DNA of 64,000 nucleotides from Tretioscincus oriximinensis (lineage: Eukaryota > Chordata > Lepidosauria > Squamata > Gymnophthalmidae): positions 719,534 through 783,533 of the forward strand of contig JAJVDF010000583.1 in NCBI GenBank assembly GCA_022410635.1, given 5' to 3'. The notes under the pieces are model-generated. The model was not told the origin of the DNA. It saw only the letters and a list, made by a program, of their open reading frames with translations, and searched no databases. The position numbers and the translations under genes are program-made. This document shows, in pieces, positions 1 through 12,400 of the stretch (its first letter is position 1; every line of letters begins with the position of its first letter).

Positions 1-1262
1 AATAGTGCTGATCCCTCTGCTCTGTGACAGCCCTTCAGATATTTGTAGACAGCTATCAGGTCTCCTCTCAGTCTTCTCTTTTGCAGACTAAACATTCCTA
101 GATCCTATAACTGTTCCTCATAGGACACGGTTTCCAGACCACTCACTATCCTTGTAACTCTCTTTTGAACTTGCTCTAGTTTATCAATGTGCTTTTTAAA
201 TTGGGCCTCCCAGAACTGAATGCAGTATTCCAAGTGTGGTCGTACCAAAGTACTGTAGAGAGGAATAATTACTTCACGTGAGTGAGATTCTATGCTCCTC
301 TGGGTACATCCCAGGGTTGTGTTTGCCTTTCTTGCAGCTGCTTCCCACTGTTGACTCATGTTTAATCTGTGATCTACCAAAACACCCAGGTCCTTCTCAC
401 CTGTGCTGCTGCTNAGACATATTCCTCCCATTCTATATATGCTGTTTTCATTATTTTTGCCCAGATGTAGGATCTTGCATTTCTCTCTGTTAAATACCAT
501 TCTGTTAGTTTCAGCCCATTGTTCAAGCTTGTCTCGATCTTTTTGAATCCTATCTCTATCTTGTTTAGTATTAGCAACACCGCCTAGTTTTGTGTCATTA
601 GCAAATTTGATAGGTTTTCCTTCAATTCCTTCATCTAGATCATTTATAAATATGTTAAATAGCACTGGGCCTAGGACAGACCCTTGTGGTACCCCACTTG
701 AAACAGTCTTCCAATTGGATGTGCAATCATTTATTACCACTCTTTGAGTATCACTGAGCCACTTTTGAATCCATCTAACTGTTGTTTTGTCAATCCCATA
801 CTTGACCATTTTTTCAATAAGGATGGAATAAGAAATGCTTTACTGAAATGCTTTACTGAAGTCAAGATATACCACATCTACTGCATTTCCCTGATCAACC
901 CATTTGGTGATTCTATCATAGAAAGAAATTAGATTAGTCTGGCATGACTTGATCGTTACAAATCCATGTTGGCTCTGATTAATTACTGCATTCCTTTCCA
1001 AGTGCTGGCATACATTCTGCTTTATAAATTGTTCAAGGAGCTTTCCTGGTATTGAAGTCAGACTCACAGGCTTATAGTTTCCTGGTTCCACCTTGTTACC
1101 CTTTTTGAAGATAGGAACAACATTTGCCCTTCTCCATTCTACTGGGACTTCTCCTGTCGTCCATGAATTTTCAAAGATCACTGCAAGTGGTTTCCGCTAT
1201 TACTTCTGCTAGTTCCCTCAGTACCCTGGGATGTAGTTCATCTGGGCCTGGAGACTTGAATT
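1..1262 (-). pseudogene. CR1 LINE reverse transcriptase, broken
   Basis: Read on the minus strand this is the reverse transcriptase of a CR1 non-LTR retrotransposon. It begins near 1250 with a PDELHP block and runs through the finger region (WTTGEVPVEWR) to motif A (VYLDFSKAF, near 855), motif B (GVPQGSVLGP, near 690) and motif C (near 600). It ends in the C-terminal 'LEQVQKR' region and continues off the left edge. Motif C reads FAND where active CR1 copies have FADD, so a catalytic aspartate is lost. A 13-bp duplication at 833-858 breaks the frame between motifs A and B. The 5' end is truncated near 1262, as is usual for CR1. It is a dead copy of a different CR1 subfamily from the ones at 31 kb and 51 kb. 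Confidence 0.9.
833..858. repeat. 13-bp tandem duplication
   Basis: The unit aaatgctttactg occurs twice back to back inside the CR1 reverse transcriptase, right after motif A. Thirteen bases shift the frame, so this is one visible cause of its inactivity. Confidence 0.9.
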
Positions 1263-1397
1263 CATTTAAGGCTTAAAGAAAACAAACAAACAAAATACTT
1301 CTTCATCACATTTTCTTTTGGCTTATATTCAGGGAAGAAAGAAGAGTGGTCTATATCTACAGAGAATTTTATTGACTATCTGTGTGGTTTGGAGAAA

Positions 1398-1436
1398 CAA
1401 AGAAAGGAAGAAAGAAAGAGAAAGAAAGAGAGAGAG

Positions 1437-1467
<31 letters not shown>

Positions 1468-1470
1468 AAA
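1398..1470. repeat. (GAAA)n microsatellite
   Basis: Impure purine tract of GAAA and GA units just beyond the 5' end of the CR1. The rest of 1263-1572 shows nothing recognisable. Confidence 0.9.
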
Positions 1471-1572
1471 AGGGTTAGACTGATTTCACCATGATGCTTT
1501 CAGACAACTATAACCTGCTCTCCCATAATGTCTCAAGGAGCATCTTCTCTCAAATAGCCCTGCTCATCAGCT

Positions 1573-1760
1573 ATGTCCTGTAGAACAGATCCTCTTGAAG
1601 TGCCATTATCATTGGCAATCAAAACTATGGATGCACGTGAAAGCGGTTTCTCAATGGCAGCCCCTAGATTATGGAATGACTTTTCCTTTAAGCGATATCT
1701 TGCCAAACCATTGCACATATATGGATCTATGCTGAAGATCCTTGCCTTCCTTCTTAAGGC
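1573..1760 (+). pseudogene. L2 LINE C-terminal fragment
   Basis: A short + strand reading frame contains GFSMAAPRLWND, the hallmark near the C-terminus of L2 ORF2 (usually FSVAAPRLWNSLP). The same motif occurs in the L2 copy at 42.2-42.6 kb. Upstream catalytic domains are missing. The fragment fades out in sequence without an obvious L2 tail. Confidence 0.65.
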
Positions 1761-2669
1761 ATTATTCTGTTCTTTTACATTGGTTTTATTGTAACTCCAG
1801 CCTGAAACCTAAGAATATATTGTGTGAAAGGACATAAATACAAAGAAATGTGTAATAATAGTAATAGGTGTTTATTTCTCATAAATCAAATGCTGGAGCA
1901 GGGATTTTAAATACAAACTCCCTGTGCTGAAGACTGATGGGAACCAGGAGTGTTTATACTTTGGATGTAATCTAAAGCTGTCTCCCCACCATCTGTTTTA
2001 NTCCGGAATTTACTTTTAATCCAGAATAACCCATTTGTGAGTGCATCCCCACTTACCTTCAATAGTCCACCTTGTTGCCTAATATTACTGCAAGACTGAA
2101 GCATTCCTGACTGATTTCCTTATATTCTCATCACATGATATGTCCCAAAACTAATTGCTGTGCTTGTCTTACTATAATTTCCAGCATTCTCTGTGTGCTG
2201 AGAGCCAATAAACTTTTACACCTAGACTTGAAGTCTCATGATATTAACCACTTTTCCAATAGGAAAGGTCAAATNAAGGTATTTACAGAGTATGAAAGCT
2301 GAAAAAATACATTTTTGGAAAATCTGAGGCAACTGTGGTTATTCCCGAATGGATTGCTGGAACTCTGCCATCATATGGGGTGGAATGGTAATCATATAAG
2401 TACTAATTTGGTACGAAATTCTCATGGGGAGGCAGCTTAAATGAGATAGATGGATGGAGGCAGCTTAAGTAAAAATGCAGTTGTGTGCTGTTTCTTTAGC
2501 ACCCCAGACTGGTCCCTGTTATTGCCTCCAGACAGCAAGAGGAAAATGCATGCTTTTGTTTAGATACTACACTTGCCTCTCTGCCAGATGTCATTGCCAG
2601 ACAACAGAGTAAAATCGCAGAGCAAGCCTGGGATCTCATTTGATCTCCATTGCTCCTGCAATGCACTCA
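1761..2669. other. Unassigned non-coding sequence
   Basis: No gene, long frame or repeat I recognise. Two single Ns occur, at about 2001 and 2275. Confidence 0.6.
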
Positions 2670-3397
2670 GGCTGCGTTCACATGGCAAGCTAAAAAACAG
2701 GATAAAGCTATATTCCACAATATAGCAACAGCGTGTCCATGCATACCACGAAGCTATATTCCGGAATTTACAATGGCGTTTCTGTGCACACGTATACTTG
2801 AATTCTTGTGATATGCAGCCGGCTCCGCTTTCAGCCAGCCCTCTGCCTGCTTTCGGGGGCTGCTGCCTGGAGATTGGCTTGGCGAAGCACCAAGCAGGAC
2901 GTCATCGCTGTCAAATGGTTCAGTTGAGGCAAGGAGGTAGTGGTGGGGAGGTTGCCAGGATGTCTCAGTGCTGCTCATTGCTTCGCTGAGCTGACCTCCA
3001 GGCAGCAGCCCCCGAAAGCAGGTGGAGGGCTGGCTGGAAGGAGGGCACAGCTGGAGCAATGTGGCAGAGCTGGCTGCGTGTCACGAGAAGCCTTTTCCTA
3101 AGCCCAAGCTGCCCTCTGCTGAAGCAAGGAGGTGGCGCTCCCCTGTCATCTCTCCCCTCCTGTCTCTCGCACTAATGTGTTCACATGGGAGAGGAAGGAG
3201 GTTGGTTATGAGATGAAAGAGGTTGGCTGCAAGATGACGGAAGTTCTCAGCAATGATGCCTGAATATCCCAGCAATAGTTTATTCTGGGATAAATGGCGT
3301 TTATTGCGGGACAACTGCTGAAACATGCTTAACATGTGTGCCAGATTCTCCCTCATCTCACACTGATTGAGGAATAAAATAGCTGTGTGAATGCAGT
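2670..3397 (-). mobile_element. TIR DNA transposon, copy 1 (non-autonomous)
   Basis: The left end reads ggctgcgttcacat and the right end is its inverted counterpart (tgtgtgaatgcag), giving terminal inverted repeats of about 15 bp. The interior matches copies 4 and 5: a 'gctatattcc..aatatagc' block near the left end and an 'ataaacgcc / gggatattcaggcat' block near the right end. The interior also holds a 38-bp inverted repeat (2835-2872 against 2996-3033, 2 mismatches) and is GC-richer than its surroundings. No transposase frame is present, so it must be mobilised in trans. TIRs plus a short non-coding body suggest a hAT-like or related family, but I see no certain target-site duplication and leave the superfamily open. 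Confidence 0.7.
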
Positions 3398-5455
3398 TAC
3401 AAAAATTCNCAGAACTAAGCATATGCTTGACTGTACAATTGCACAGTGGATATTTCCAAAATGAAGAATCCAGACAAAATATGTATTATTGCTTCGTGGG
3501 AAAACCTAGTTTTAGTGTTCTTTTCCCTAAAATATCTGAAATAATGTGATCTTGAGATAATGTAATCTCCCAAAATACAGAATCCACACAAACAATAAGG
3601 AAGACCAAAAGCTCAACCAAACAAAGCACAAAGCAAGGTTATGGAGAGCCAGTGAAGAAGACCCTTAGCAACTAGAGGTCGAAGTGCATCTGGCTTGCAG
3701 AATATTCTCTCTTATTTTATTATTTTAAACTATTTTACACTTTATTGGATATGGTATATATTTTTCAAGTTTTTAAAGTATTACACATATTGTTTTTTGG
3801 TATATTGTTTTTGGCATGCGAGGAGAACTTGCTTTGTGCTTTGTTTAATTGCAATACAGAACCAGACTAATCTTGGGTTTTATAATCTCTCTGGATGCAG
3901 CCTATAAATGTGGTATGTATGCATTTAGCAGTTACAAATGAAACCAATGATTTCAAATATATTAACATAATTTTGATTGTGCGATTCTGATTTTACCACT
4001 CTTTGTTCCATCTAATAAAAAGCAAATTTAATTGATTCTAATTTAAGCTACAAAGCATTGAATAGATATTTTTTTATCAATAGAACATTATACATTTTAA
4101 AATGTCTTCATTGTGTCTATGCTCACACACACAAACCTTACTCAAATATGCAAAGGCATTTTCATTAAAGTAAGAGGGAGCCCTTTAACTAATCATAGTC
4201 TCATAATAGTCAAGGTGCAGCTAGGGGACAATTGAGCTTGCAATTAGGGCTAAAGGAGACATGGCAATGCTGATGTCAGGTATTGTGACCTAAATACTGT
4301 TTCCCAGCAGTTAACTGTGTGGGAAATTGCGGGAAAGGTTAGCACTTGGCAGTGTTCCAGCTACTTATTACTTATTGTGTCATTTAATACATGGTTTATT
4401 GACAAAAATGCCATAGTTTCTTGCTATCTGTTCCTGTCCACTTAAAGCAAACTATATTTTTTTAAAAAAAAACAACCTTACCCGCAATATTAGTACTGAA
4501 GCATGCATCATTTTACATTAGGCGAAGTCAGGCCTCATCAACTCCATATTGTTTAGTGTACATTAGCCACACACTGTGTGAGCACAGTACTGCAATACAG
4601 ATTGAAGACGTTATTGTCTGATACTTTCAACACAATTACTAACCTAGCAGGAAGTCAATATGAAGCCCTTCTTTGAAATTAAAAAATTACAACTCAGCAC
4701 AACTCTATTAAAAAATCATTCACTGGGCTCCAGCTACAGTAAGNAAATGGAAGATAGAAGCATTATCTTATCAGCGTAAGTCTATACGAAACAATCAAAT
4801 ATCTAAAGATTAATAAAAGAAAGCCTAGGAGCATAGGATATACCAATTTATGGTAACAGAAAGAAAATAAGGGCAAGTACAGTAGACACAAATGAAATTC
4901 AGCATCTGAGAAACAAACAGTATCATGAATAAAAAATAAATCTCACGGGTTGTAAATATCAAGACTATCCAAACTGCTTTTCGTTGTGCAATTGAATATA
5001 TTCAAACCAACAAAACTATAACTAAAGATGTTTTTTATAGTTTAGGTATGAGTTGACCTTGATAGGAACTCTTGCTCTCTGTTAATCTATTTCTTGGGTC
5101 CCTGCAGATACACTCAAGAGAGAACCAAACTCACAAAACAAAATATTTTTATTTGTTTATATTCAGAGCAGTTCCTTCTTATAAACACTCTTCTTGCCAT
5201 TCCTCTTATTGGAATTTGCCACCAACGAAGGTTTAATTTTTTACAAGGAATTTTGTTTGGTTCCATGTCATATGGCAGGTTGTTATGACTGCTGCTCATT
5301 TTCTTATAACCACTCAAATATTCACAAGTCCTCAAGGATTGCCGAGCTCTCCTATGGTTTTTATATTTACTAAAATCTTACAAAGTGATTATTTGGTGCT
5401 GGTTAGACATTCTGGAATAGTATTTCCTAGTATAAAGAAATCATGTGAGTTTTTT
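3398..5455. other. Unassigned AT-rich sequence
   Basis: Two kilobases of AT-rich sequence with only short frames. I recognise no exon, RNA gene or repeat. Confidence 0.6.
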
Positions 5456-6620
5456 TGTTCCGGAGGAGGCAAGATGGTGCTGAGTGAAGCACCCTGATAA
5501 CGGTGCTCCGTGGAAGAACTTTTAAAACTTTGCTTGCAAAATAATTGAATTCAGCAAAAGAGAGAGATAACCTATCTAAAGTGGACTGTAAAATACACTC
5601 CTCAGAAGACTTGGCGTCACTTTGGAATTTTGTTCTTCTATGTTTACCTGCAGCAAGCTTAAAGATTCTTCCTTTTTATTAATTGTTTTTAAATTGCTAT
5701 GAAAGACTGAGCCTGCTGACGGCCCTACCTTTTTATCTACAGGAAATTTGAGGTAAACAGATTTTATATTTTATTATTTTTTTAAACACCGACAAGTTTT
5801 ATTGAGAGCTTCNCTTTTAATCTGCCATGGGAAGAAATAAGAAGAGAGTGCGTTCTTCTCCAGGCACACAAAATGGCAAAGCAACCAAGCTGTTTAAGAA
5901 AGGGGGTGTTTCTTTATCTGACCTTTTTTGTAAAAACAAGTTTGAGTCGCTCCAAGAAAGTTCTGATGATAGTGATTATGAGGAACTAATTGAAGACAAT
6001 GGGAAATTAGACGTCAAGAGCAGTGTTGTGGCTAATTCATTGGAGTATAAGGAGTTTCTGTTTATGAATTGCTTGCTAAGCAAGCCTTATGAACCCACGA
6101 TACCCTAAATTTGATATGTTCTAAGCTGAATACCATCCACAAGGAATTAGAACATATTAACTGCAATTCTGAAGAGATCTTGAAACTTACAATTGGAATA
6201 ACCCCTAAAAAGGAACAGGTTCACTTAGATAAGTTACTTTCTGTGACTTGGCAAGGCCAAACAATGAGACAACATCCAACCATAAAAGAAATAAAACAAA
6301 GATAACAGAACCTCATAATTCTGTAACAAAACATCTTAAATTGAACCCTTGTCAACTGGAATTTTGTATTACATCAAGTACCTTAAACTGGAATAGATGG
6401 GGTAATAAAAATCAAGTGTTCCGATCTCTAAGCCTTTGGCTAAATATTCNGATAAGACAGATAACTCTTCAGTCATTGTTTTGGCTTCCAAAAAGACAGT
6501 ATCACAAAAGACTTATAATAATCTTTTCCAGTTCTACAATTCCTCAGACATTACTTTCTATGTTATTTTTTATTTGGGAAGATTTTAAAAACAATGTAAG
6601 ACGTATAGAAATGGAATGAA
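5456..6620 (+). mobile_element. L1 LINE 5' end with decayed ORF1
   Basis: The left edge reads ggaggaggcaagatgg, typical of a vertebrate L1 5' UTR and including a YY1-like caagatgg. About 365 bp of 5' UTR follows, then an ATG at 5827 opening a basic ORF1-like frame. Coding-like sequence continues to about 6620 in changing frames. I find no ORF2 downstream. The copy therefore keeps its 5' end but lacks ORF2, the reverse of usual L1 truncation. Later deletion or an ORF1-only derivative could explain this. Sequence from 6621 to 7010 may still be element-derived but I cannot place it. Confidence 0.65.
5827..6108 (+). pseudogene. L1 ORF1 N-terminal fragment
   Basis: A 93-residue frame starts MGRNKKRVRSSPGTQNG, a lysine/arginine-rich head like that of L1 ORF1 proteins (RNA-binding chaperones of the L1 particle). 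An acidic stretch (about residues 48-60, SDDSDYEELIEDNG) follows. It stops at 6106-6108 before any coiled coil or RRM-like domain is complete. The continuation to about 6620 is frameshifted. The start has a favourable context (gccatggg). The assignment rests on position behind an L1 5' UTR and on composition, not on a definite domain hit. Confidence 0.55.
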
Positions 6621-7925
6621 TGATAATTAGTAAGGGATGAAAAGATGCGTCGTATTATTTCTAGAAAATCATATGGGTTCTATACGGAAAATGCAAGAAA
6701 TGTGATAAAGCAAAGAAACTGTTTTTTGTGTGTGTTGTCTATCCTAGAATCCAAAGCCAAACTAATAAACAACCAATGGCTTAAAATTATCTTTTATTAT
6801 GACTCCAAAGGAAAGTTTGATCGGAGAGACAATGATAATTTTTTCCTTCAATAGAAATGTTGCAATTCTTTTTTTCCACTTATGGGTCATGATGTTTTGG
6901 ATCAGTCCATGCTTGCTAGGCTCATCTTCAATCAATTCAAAGCTGGCTTCCCACTTCACTTCAGGTGCTACAAAATCAATGTCAAAGAAAAACTAAGCAA
7001 TATAGATAGTTTCTCNTGCTGAAATAAAACCTCAAAAAATACAGAGGGAGCTGACATGAACTAAAATTCTGAAAGAAATATAACAAACCAAGTTGCCCCA
7101 AACAGGCAAAAGCTGGCAAGATCAGATGGTATAAGTAAGCTGTCAATAACAGGAAGAATTTTAATGCAGCTGCTTGTCTTTATGCATGGAAGTTACAGAT
7201 AAGAGGTAATTCCAAAACTCTTACCTATAGAGCCTTTGGGTTTTCTTTTTTAAAACAGTGTATAGGCAATTGTTAGCAGCACCATGATTATAATCCATCT
7301 ATCGTAGAAGGGATCCATATGGAGCAGGGGAGTGTCTGATGTCAAATAAAATTACTGTAAAATATCTCCTTCACAAATGTGCATGGTTAAGCAATTATAT
7401 TTCACTGCAGGCTTATGTGTGGAAACTAAACAACTAATCTTTGCTTTGGGTATAAATACTGGAAAAAGATTGCATATAAAATTCACAATAGCCTGAACTG
7501 GAATATCTTATAGATTATTCTATATAAATCCTGCTTGTCTGTTGAGTAATTAGGAGAAGTCTGACTACTTGCCTTGTATTTGTAACACAGAAGACCCAGG
7601 ATGCAATTTATAAAAACATTTCTTCCCTTAAAGTGCCGATCAAAGAATTACACAATTTGCTGCCAAGTGTGCTTGCATACAGAAGTATAGGCAAGTGTTA
7701 GATCCATTGAGCAGTACTTAGTCTTGAATGAACCAATGCAAAGGTAACTATATGTCAATCCAAGGAGCTGGACAACAGTATGCTAGCAGTGAAGGTTACC
7801 CAATGCCCAACTGGACACAGGAGGAAGGCAATATTGCTGGGACAATCCAGATCTTTCACCTTATTCCATGACAGAACACATACCACAGAAGTAGACTGCA
7901 AAGAAATAGCTGTTTTTGACTAGGT
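6621..7925. other. Unassigned sequence after the L1 remnant
   Basis: AT-rich, short frames only. The first 400 bp may be further decayed L1. The rest shows nothing recognisable. Confidence 0.5.
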
Positions 7926-7929
7926 CCAG

Positions 7930-8045
7930 AATAGCTAGAAAGGGGGTCTCATAGCACTTTAGAAACAAACAAGCATGGCAGACAGCATGAGTTTTCATAG
8001 ACATGTCTACTTCAGATTGTAGACGATGTGGTATGTGGTTCGTAA
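7930..8045 (+). repeat. Short interspersed retroposon, 'cactttagaaac' family
   Basis: Contains tagcactttagaaac, then a 'gagttttcatagacatgtctacttcagat' type block (given in parts). This matches the 'cactt(t)agaga(c)taac ... agctttc ... cttcttcagat' pattern seen at 8205, 24985, 29955 and 46417 in this window. The 29955 and 46417 members carry target-site duplications, so the family is probably a SINE-like retroposon. No family name is assigned. Confidence 0.5.
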
Positions 8046-8204
8046 TGGGTTCTTCAATCACAATCCTGTTTACATTTTTAAATGAAAGTTAGATCTCTCT
8101 GTACCTGNGCAAGAATTCCAAAGAGGTTGATGGATTTCTACTCTGTTTGCCTAGTTTTGCTGCTTTCCATGGTGATAGATTTCAAATAAATTTCCAGGCT
8201 AGTC

Positions 8205-8335
8205 TGGATTCAGAATATCTGGCAAGGAGGTCTCAAAGCACCTTAGAAATTAACTAGAAAAAGGCTGGCAGTGTGAGCTTTTGTAGACAAGTTTAATTCT
8301 TTAGATGAAGTTTAAGAAGTAGATTTGTCTGCAAA
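8205..8335 (+). repeat. Second copy of the 'cactttagaaac' retroposon
   Basis: Shows caaagcaccttagaaattaac followed by gtgagcttttgtagac. A short inverted partner (tttgtctgcaaaaatt) lies about 40 bp on. It lies 160 bp from the previous copy, in the same orientation, and is diverged. Confidence 0.45.
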
Positions 8336-10842
8336 AATTCATTGTGCCTTCCTTTTTCTTGTTAGCCCCAAAGATTTTACAGGGCTCTTTGGTCACATAT
8401 CAAAGAAATATACCTGCATGCATCAGTTGGATCATGGGTGCCCATTCTTTTGCCATTGGAAAATCCCCTGTGTTTTTTAATCTTTGATACTTAACTGATC
8501 TTTTCCTCATTAGTCTTAATTCATTTTCAGTTCTAAGGAATTGGAGTAAAGCAGAAAAAAAACTTTTTTTCTGCTATAGTTGAATTCTTCAGGACTGAAA
8601 ATGGCTTAAAAGTACATTTCAGAACAGCACCATTGTTTGTTTTCTAATTCTTCAAGATTTAAAGGTATTATCCTAGGTATAAATCCTAATCTTATAAAAT
8701 AATCATATAAAAGTGATACATAGATTGTCTATTTTTGAATGGTTTGCTCTGAATTTGAAAGTTAATGGAGATGAATGGCAGAGTCAGTGAAAAAGGGCTG
8801 TGGCTGTTATGTACAGTTTGACATGACTCCAGAAATTTAAGTGTATCTGTTCCTGGAGTCATTCCTATTATCCATTGCTGAAACAACTACTCTGCTATCA
8901 TTACCCCAGAAACGAATGAGTGGAAATGTTATGAGAAATTTATACAGCCTCAAGAGGAAGACCAATCAAAGTTCTATCAACCCCAAAGTCAAGTACAATC
9001 AAAGAAGGGATCGTGATCAAAACAGCAAATGTTATCGTCTTGTCTGTTTTTTGAATGTGGATGCAGAGTAAAAGCTTAGCTCCATCCTCTCAAGAACTTC
9101 AAATAGATGTATCATCCTTGAATATTAGGAATTCACAGATTTGTCACAGAATTTTAAGAAGCCATTTGCTTTCTAACAGGATTGAAGTATCGCATGGTTT
9201 CATTTTGATACAATCACCCATTTGTCAGCCCTCATCCAAGAGCCATAATTAAAGAATAGATTTAAGATGTTCTTCAGTTTTATTTAATAAGAGATTGCAA
9301 GGAAGTCAGCATTAAACATTTAATTCTATCCCTGATTCTCACAAGCCCTATACTGCTCCTAGGCCTAACTAATCTTGAGCTCCCTTAATAATTGGAATTT
9401 CTTAGCAGCTTTATCTGGCTTAGTCACAATGACATAGTACAAGAGGACCTAAAATGAAAGCTAATAGAGATGTGTGCGTCCAGAAAAAGAAGAGGAAGAT
9501 GGCAGTGCAGTGGACAGTTGAATAGCACTGACATTTACCAAGGCTACAGATAATGCTGTACAGTGCTTGTGGTTTCAATAGTTATGAGATTTACACCTTC
9601 CTGGATGGGGCTTTGTGCATTTTCTTTTTTAGAGTTCACTATTGCAAAAGGGAGCCAGTGTCTGCATACATAATCTCTATATTTCTAGGGATTTCTGACC
9701 CTTATGAACATGGTAAACTAATGGAATCATTTTTGTGTTCTGTGACTGAAATAATTTTTGAACCAGGCATGACTTGAGCTGTATCTAAACATCACATAAT
9801 TGTTCCATTATACTTGGATATTTTGGAATAAAGCAATACAAACAGAATATCCAGGTATATTGCAATATGTTAGCAATATCTGGATAAAGCCCTTGATCTG
9901 TTCTGTATCTCATCAGGTAAGCTGCTTCTTGTACCAAAGACCATACAATCATCAGGACTAATACCTATTGTTACCTTTTTGAGGCCATCCAAATGGGTGG
10001 CCATAATGAGTTCTATAGTCCCTATAGCCTTGATTCTCTGGGAGTGTTCTGTTCTTAGGCAACTGAACTTTGGTATATGCCTAACATACTCAGTTGGTAG
10101 CACTGAACAATTTTTCCTCTATCCAGTTCATCCTTCTTGATACCTAATCTCCAAATATTTTCCTCAGAATTCTATAATGCATTATTTGAATAATAAGGCT
10201 TATATTTAATTAGTGTTAATGTGAAACAGGGAATGTGCCAGGGAATGAAAATGATTAGTTATATTCTGTAACTCAGCACAATGGGATGATGCAATTTAAT
10301 GAATGGTAGATGATGTAATCTACTTGCAAGACAGAGATGATGCAATTGAGGTGTGAGCAAAGATATCTCATGACTTGTGACCTTTAGCGTGATTGGTCAT
10401 AACTGAATTTACACATAACATTGTCTTCATCTTCATTATCAGTGAATATATAGTTATCTAAATTTATGTTCTGCTTACCTGATTTCTTATAATCCTGGGT
10501 TATATATTGGGTTAATTTCCCTGCAGAATGGGATACATTTATGGCTTCTCTCCTCTTTACATAAAAAGTTCCTCCATTAGAATCACTATTAATTATGTAT
10601 TTGTCTTGTCCATTGCTGCATTTTAAGTACTTTTTGTGTTAACTATATGTCTGCAATGCTCCTAAATACCTCTCAGTTCCCCAAACTGTATAATTTCATT
10701 TTTTTAAACCTTTCATCATAACAAAGAGGCACATTTTTCTTCCCCACAGCTCCTTGAATTCAGCATCTCATTAATTACTCACAATTTCTCTGGATGCATG
10801 CAGAGAGCTTACTCTTGATCACACCTTTTCTTTAAACCTTTC

Positions 10843-10871
10843 ATCATCATCATCATATCATCATCATCATA
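10843..10871. repeat. (ATC)n microsatellite
   Basis: A short interrupted run of atc/cat triplets. Confidence 0.9.
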
Positions 10872-10972
10872 GCTGAATATTCCACAATAAATAATTGTGT
10901 GGACTGATTAATTCCAGAATATCCATGCTTTATTGTGGAATATCCAATTATAGTGGAATAAATAAGTGATGT
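10872..10972. repeat. Small inverted repeat around tattccacaataaa
   Basis: The arms gaatattccacaataaa and tttattgtggaatatcc face each other across about 40 bp. A 'gatgcagcc' like the ends of the TIR transposons follows directly. This may be the remnant of a miniature DNA transposon. Confidence 0.4.
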
Positions 10973-11694
10973 GTCGATGCAGCCTAAGCTTTAGTCCAGA
11001 AAAAAATCTGGAATAAACTCATTCTTCAGGACTGAAGGAGGTTTTAAAGTAAAGGTGTGACCAGATGTTGGAATGCTTTTAGGAATCTCATCCTATGCTT
11101 GATTAATAAGATTGCAAGAAGCAACTTTCTCAGGGGCTGTTACCACAGTAAAATTGGTTAATTTTGCTCAGTATGCTGCTTAATTATACTGATTTTCTTT
11201 TTTACTTTGATTATGTTTAAAATGAATACTGTAATTTTATGTACATTTTCCTGCGTTTGAAAACCCTTGTGACCCCAGAACAGATAGGCATAGCATCACA
11301 TGCTCCAAGATACAACTGGGTTCCTCTTCTTGAAAATGAAGAACATCTTCAGTATGTTTTGAAGGAGGAGGTCCTTGCAAAACATCTGTGATGCATATGT
11401 GATTTATTTTAGTCACAAAGCTGCAGCTTCTAATGATCTTCATGATTATAATTACAATCTGAACTTAGTATAATTATAGAGACAGCCATAACTACCAAAA
11501 TAAGTAAGTGATAATAGACTATTTCTTTAAAAAGAGAAAAGCACTGCTGAACAAAATTTATATAGACTTTTGGGAAATGCAATAAACCTCTAGCAAATTC
11601 AAAGGCACTGGGAAACATGATATTATCTATTATTTTGATAAGGATATAGATTCTTATAAAGCTAAGAGCTAATAATATTATATTTTTTCTTAAG

Positions 11695-11788
11695 GGAAGA
11701 ACTTTTGCAAGCTGGAGTACCAAAATATCCATATCCAGATTACTTTACTCGCATAGATATGGAACTGAGAAGAATTGTTGAAACACAG
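11695..11788 (+). CDS. Internal exon of an unidentified host gene
   Basis: A pyrimidine-rich acceptor (ttttttcttaag) at 11685-11694 and a consensus donor (cag|gtaaga) after 11788 bound a 94-bp open segment. One base completes a codon. It then reads EELLQAGVPKYPYPD, YFTRIDMEL and RRIVETQ in one frame, and the other frames have stops. The exon ends on a codon boundary, which matches the phase-0 start of the exon at 17953. The charged helix-forming end (RIDMELRRIVETQ) runs into the coiled coil of that next exon. I do not recognise the protein; a cilium- or centrosome-type coiled-coil protein is possible but not shown. Confidence 0.7.
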
Positions 11789-12019
11789 GTAAGAGTCAAG
11801 AGTGGAGTTCTAGTCAACCACTTGCTTTTAATCCTTCTTTAGTTCTGAAGAACTAGCTTAATCTGTTTTTCCCCTTGTAGTAAACTAGGAAAAAAATGGA
11901 TNAAACTCATTGTTCAGAGCTGGAAAAGATCTAAAAGGAAATGGGTGACCCAAACACAGTAGGTACATTTGTTTAAGTAAAATTGATTATTACAAAATTA
12001 CAATTTGTTTGTATGGTTT

Positions 12020-12400
12020 ATTTTCATCAGCACCAGTGGCAGCTGGCCACTGTGTTCATGGAGTTCGGCGAACACTCAGAGATTAAAATCAATTATAAAA
12101 CCTCCTTTCATAGAGGAGCTGCCAACAAATCAAAAAGCTCCAAGCAGCTTGTTTAATTGGCAAAAGGGGTTGCCAATCCCTGAACCAATGGGAAGGCTGC
12201 CTAGGAGGGGCTACAGTCTCTCAGTTTCCGTAGAGGTGCCATTTTGTATTGATATTTAACTTGCAGTCTGAGAGAGAGTCCGGTAAGTGCCTGAACGTGC
12301 CTCCTTCCAGTCGCTTTCCTAACTTTGCCGAGGCTGGAGGAACCTGCACCCCACACCCTCCAGCCCCAAACTGCACCAGCTGCCGCTGATCAGCATCTTA
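12020..12400 (+). other. GC-richer block with CCAAT boxes and a donor-like site
   Basis: In the intron between the two exons. It contains ttgccaatccctg and gaaccaatgggaag, then ccggtaagtgcc, which looks like a splice donor. The block is richer in G+C than the sequence around it. It could be an LTR, an alternative first exon with its promoter, or a fragment of an older transposon. I cannot decide from sequence alone. Confidence 0.3.

Larger units (their letters stand above)
8336..11694. other. Unassigned sequence upstream of the exon
   Basis: Three kilobases without a recognised gene. Upstream exons of the + strand gene could be hidden here but none can be argued. A weak L1-like start (gaggaagatggcagtgc) at about 9491 and a small inverted repeat around 9810-9860 are not strong enough to call. 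Confidence 0.5.

Noticed and set aside
10867..10990. Sixth copy of the TIR transposon family
   Set aside because: Only one end-like motif (gatgcagcc) and a different stem; not enough to join the family.
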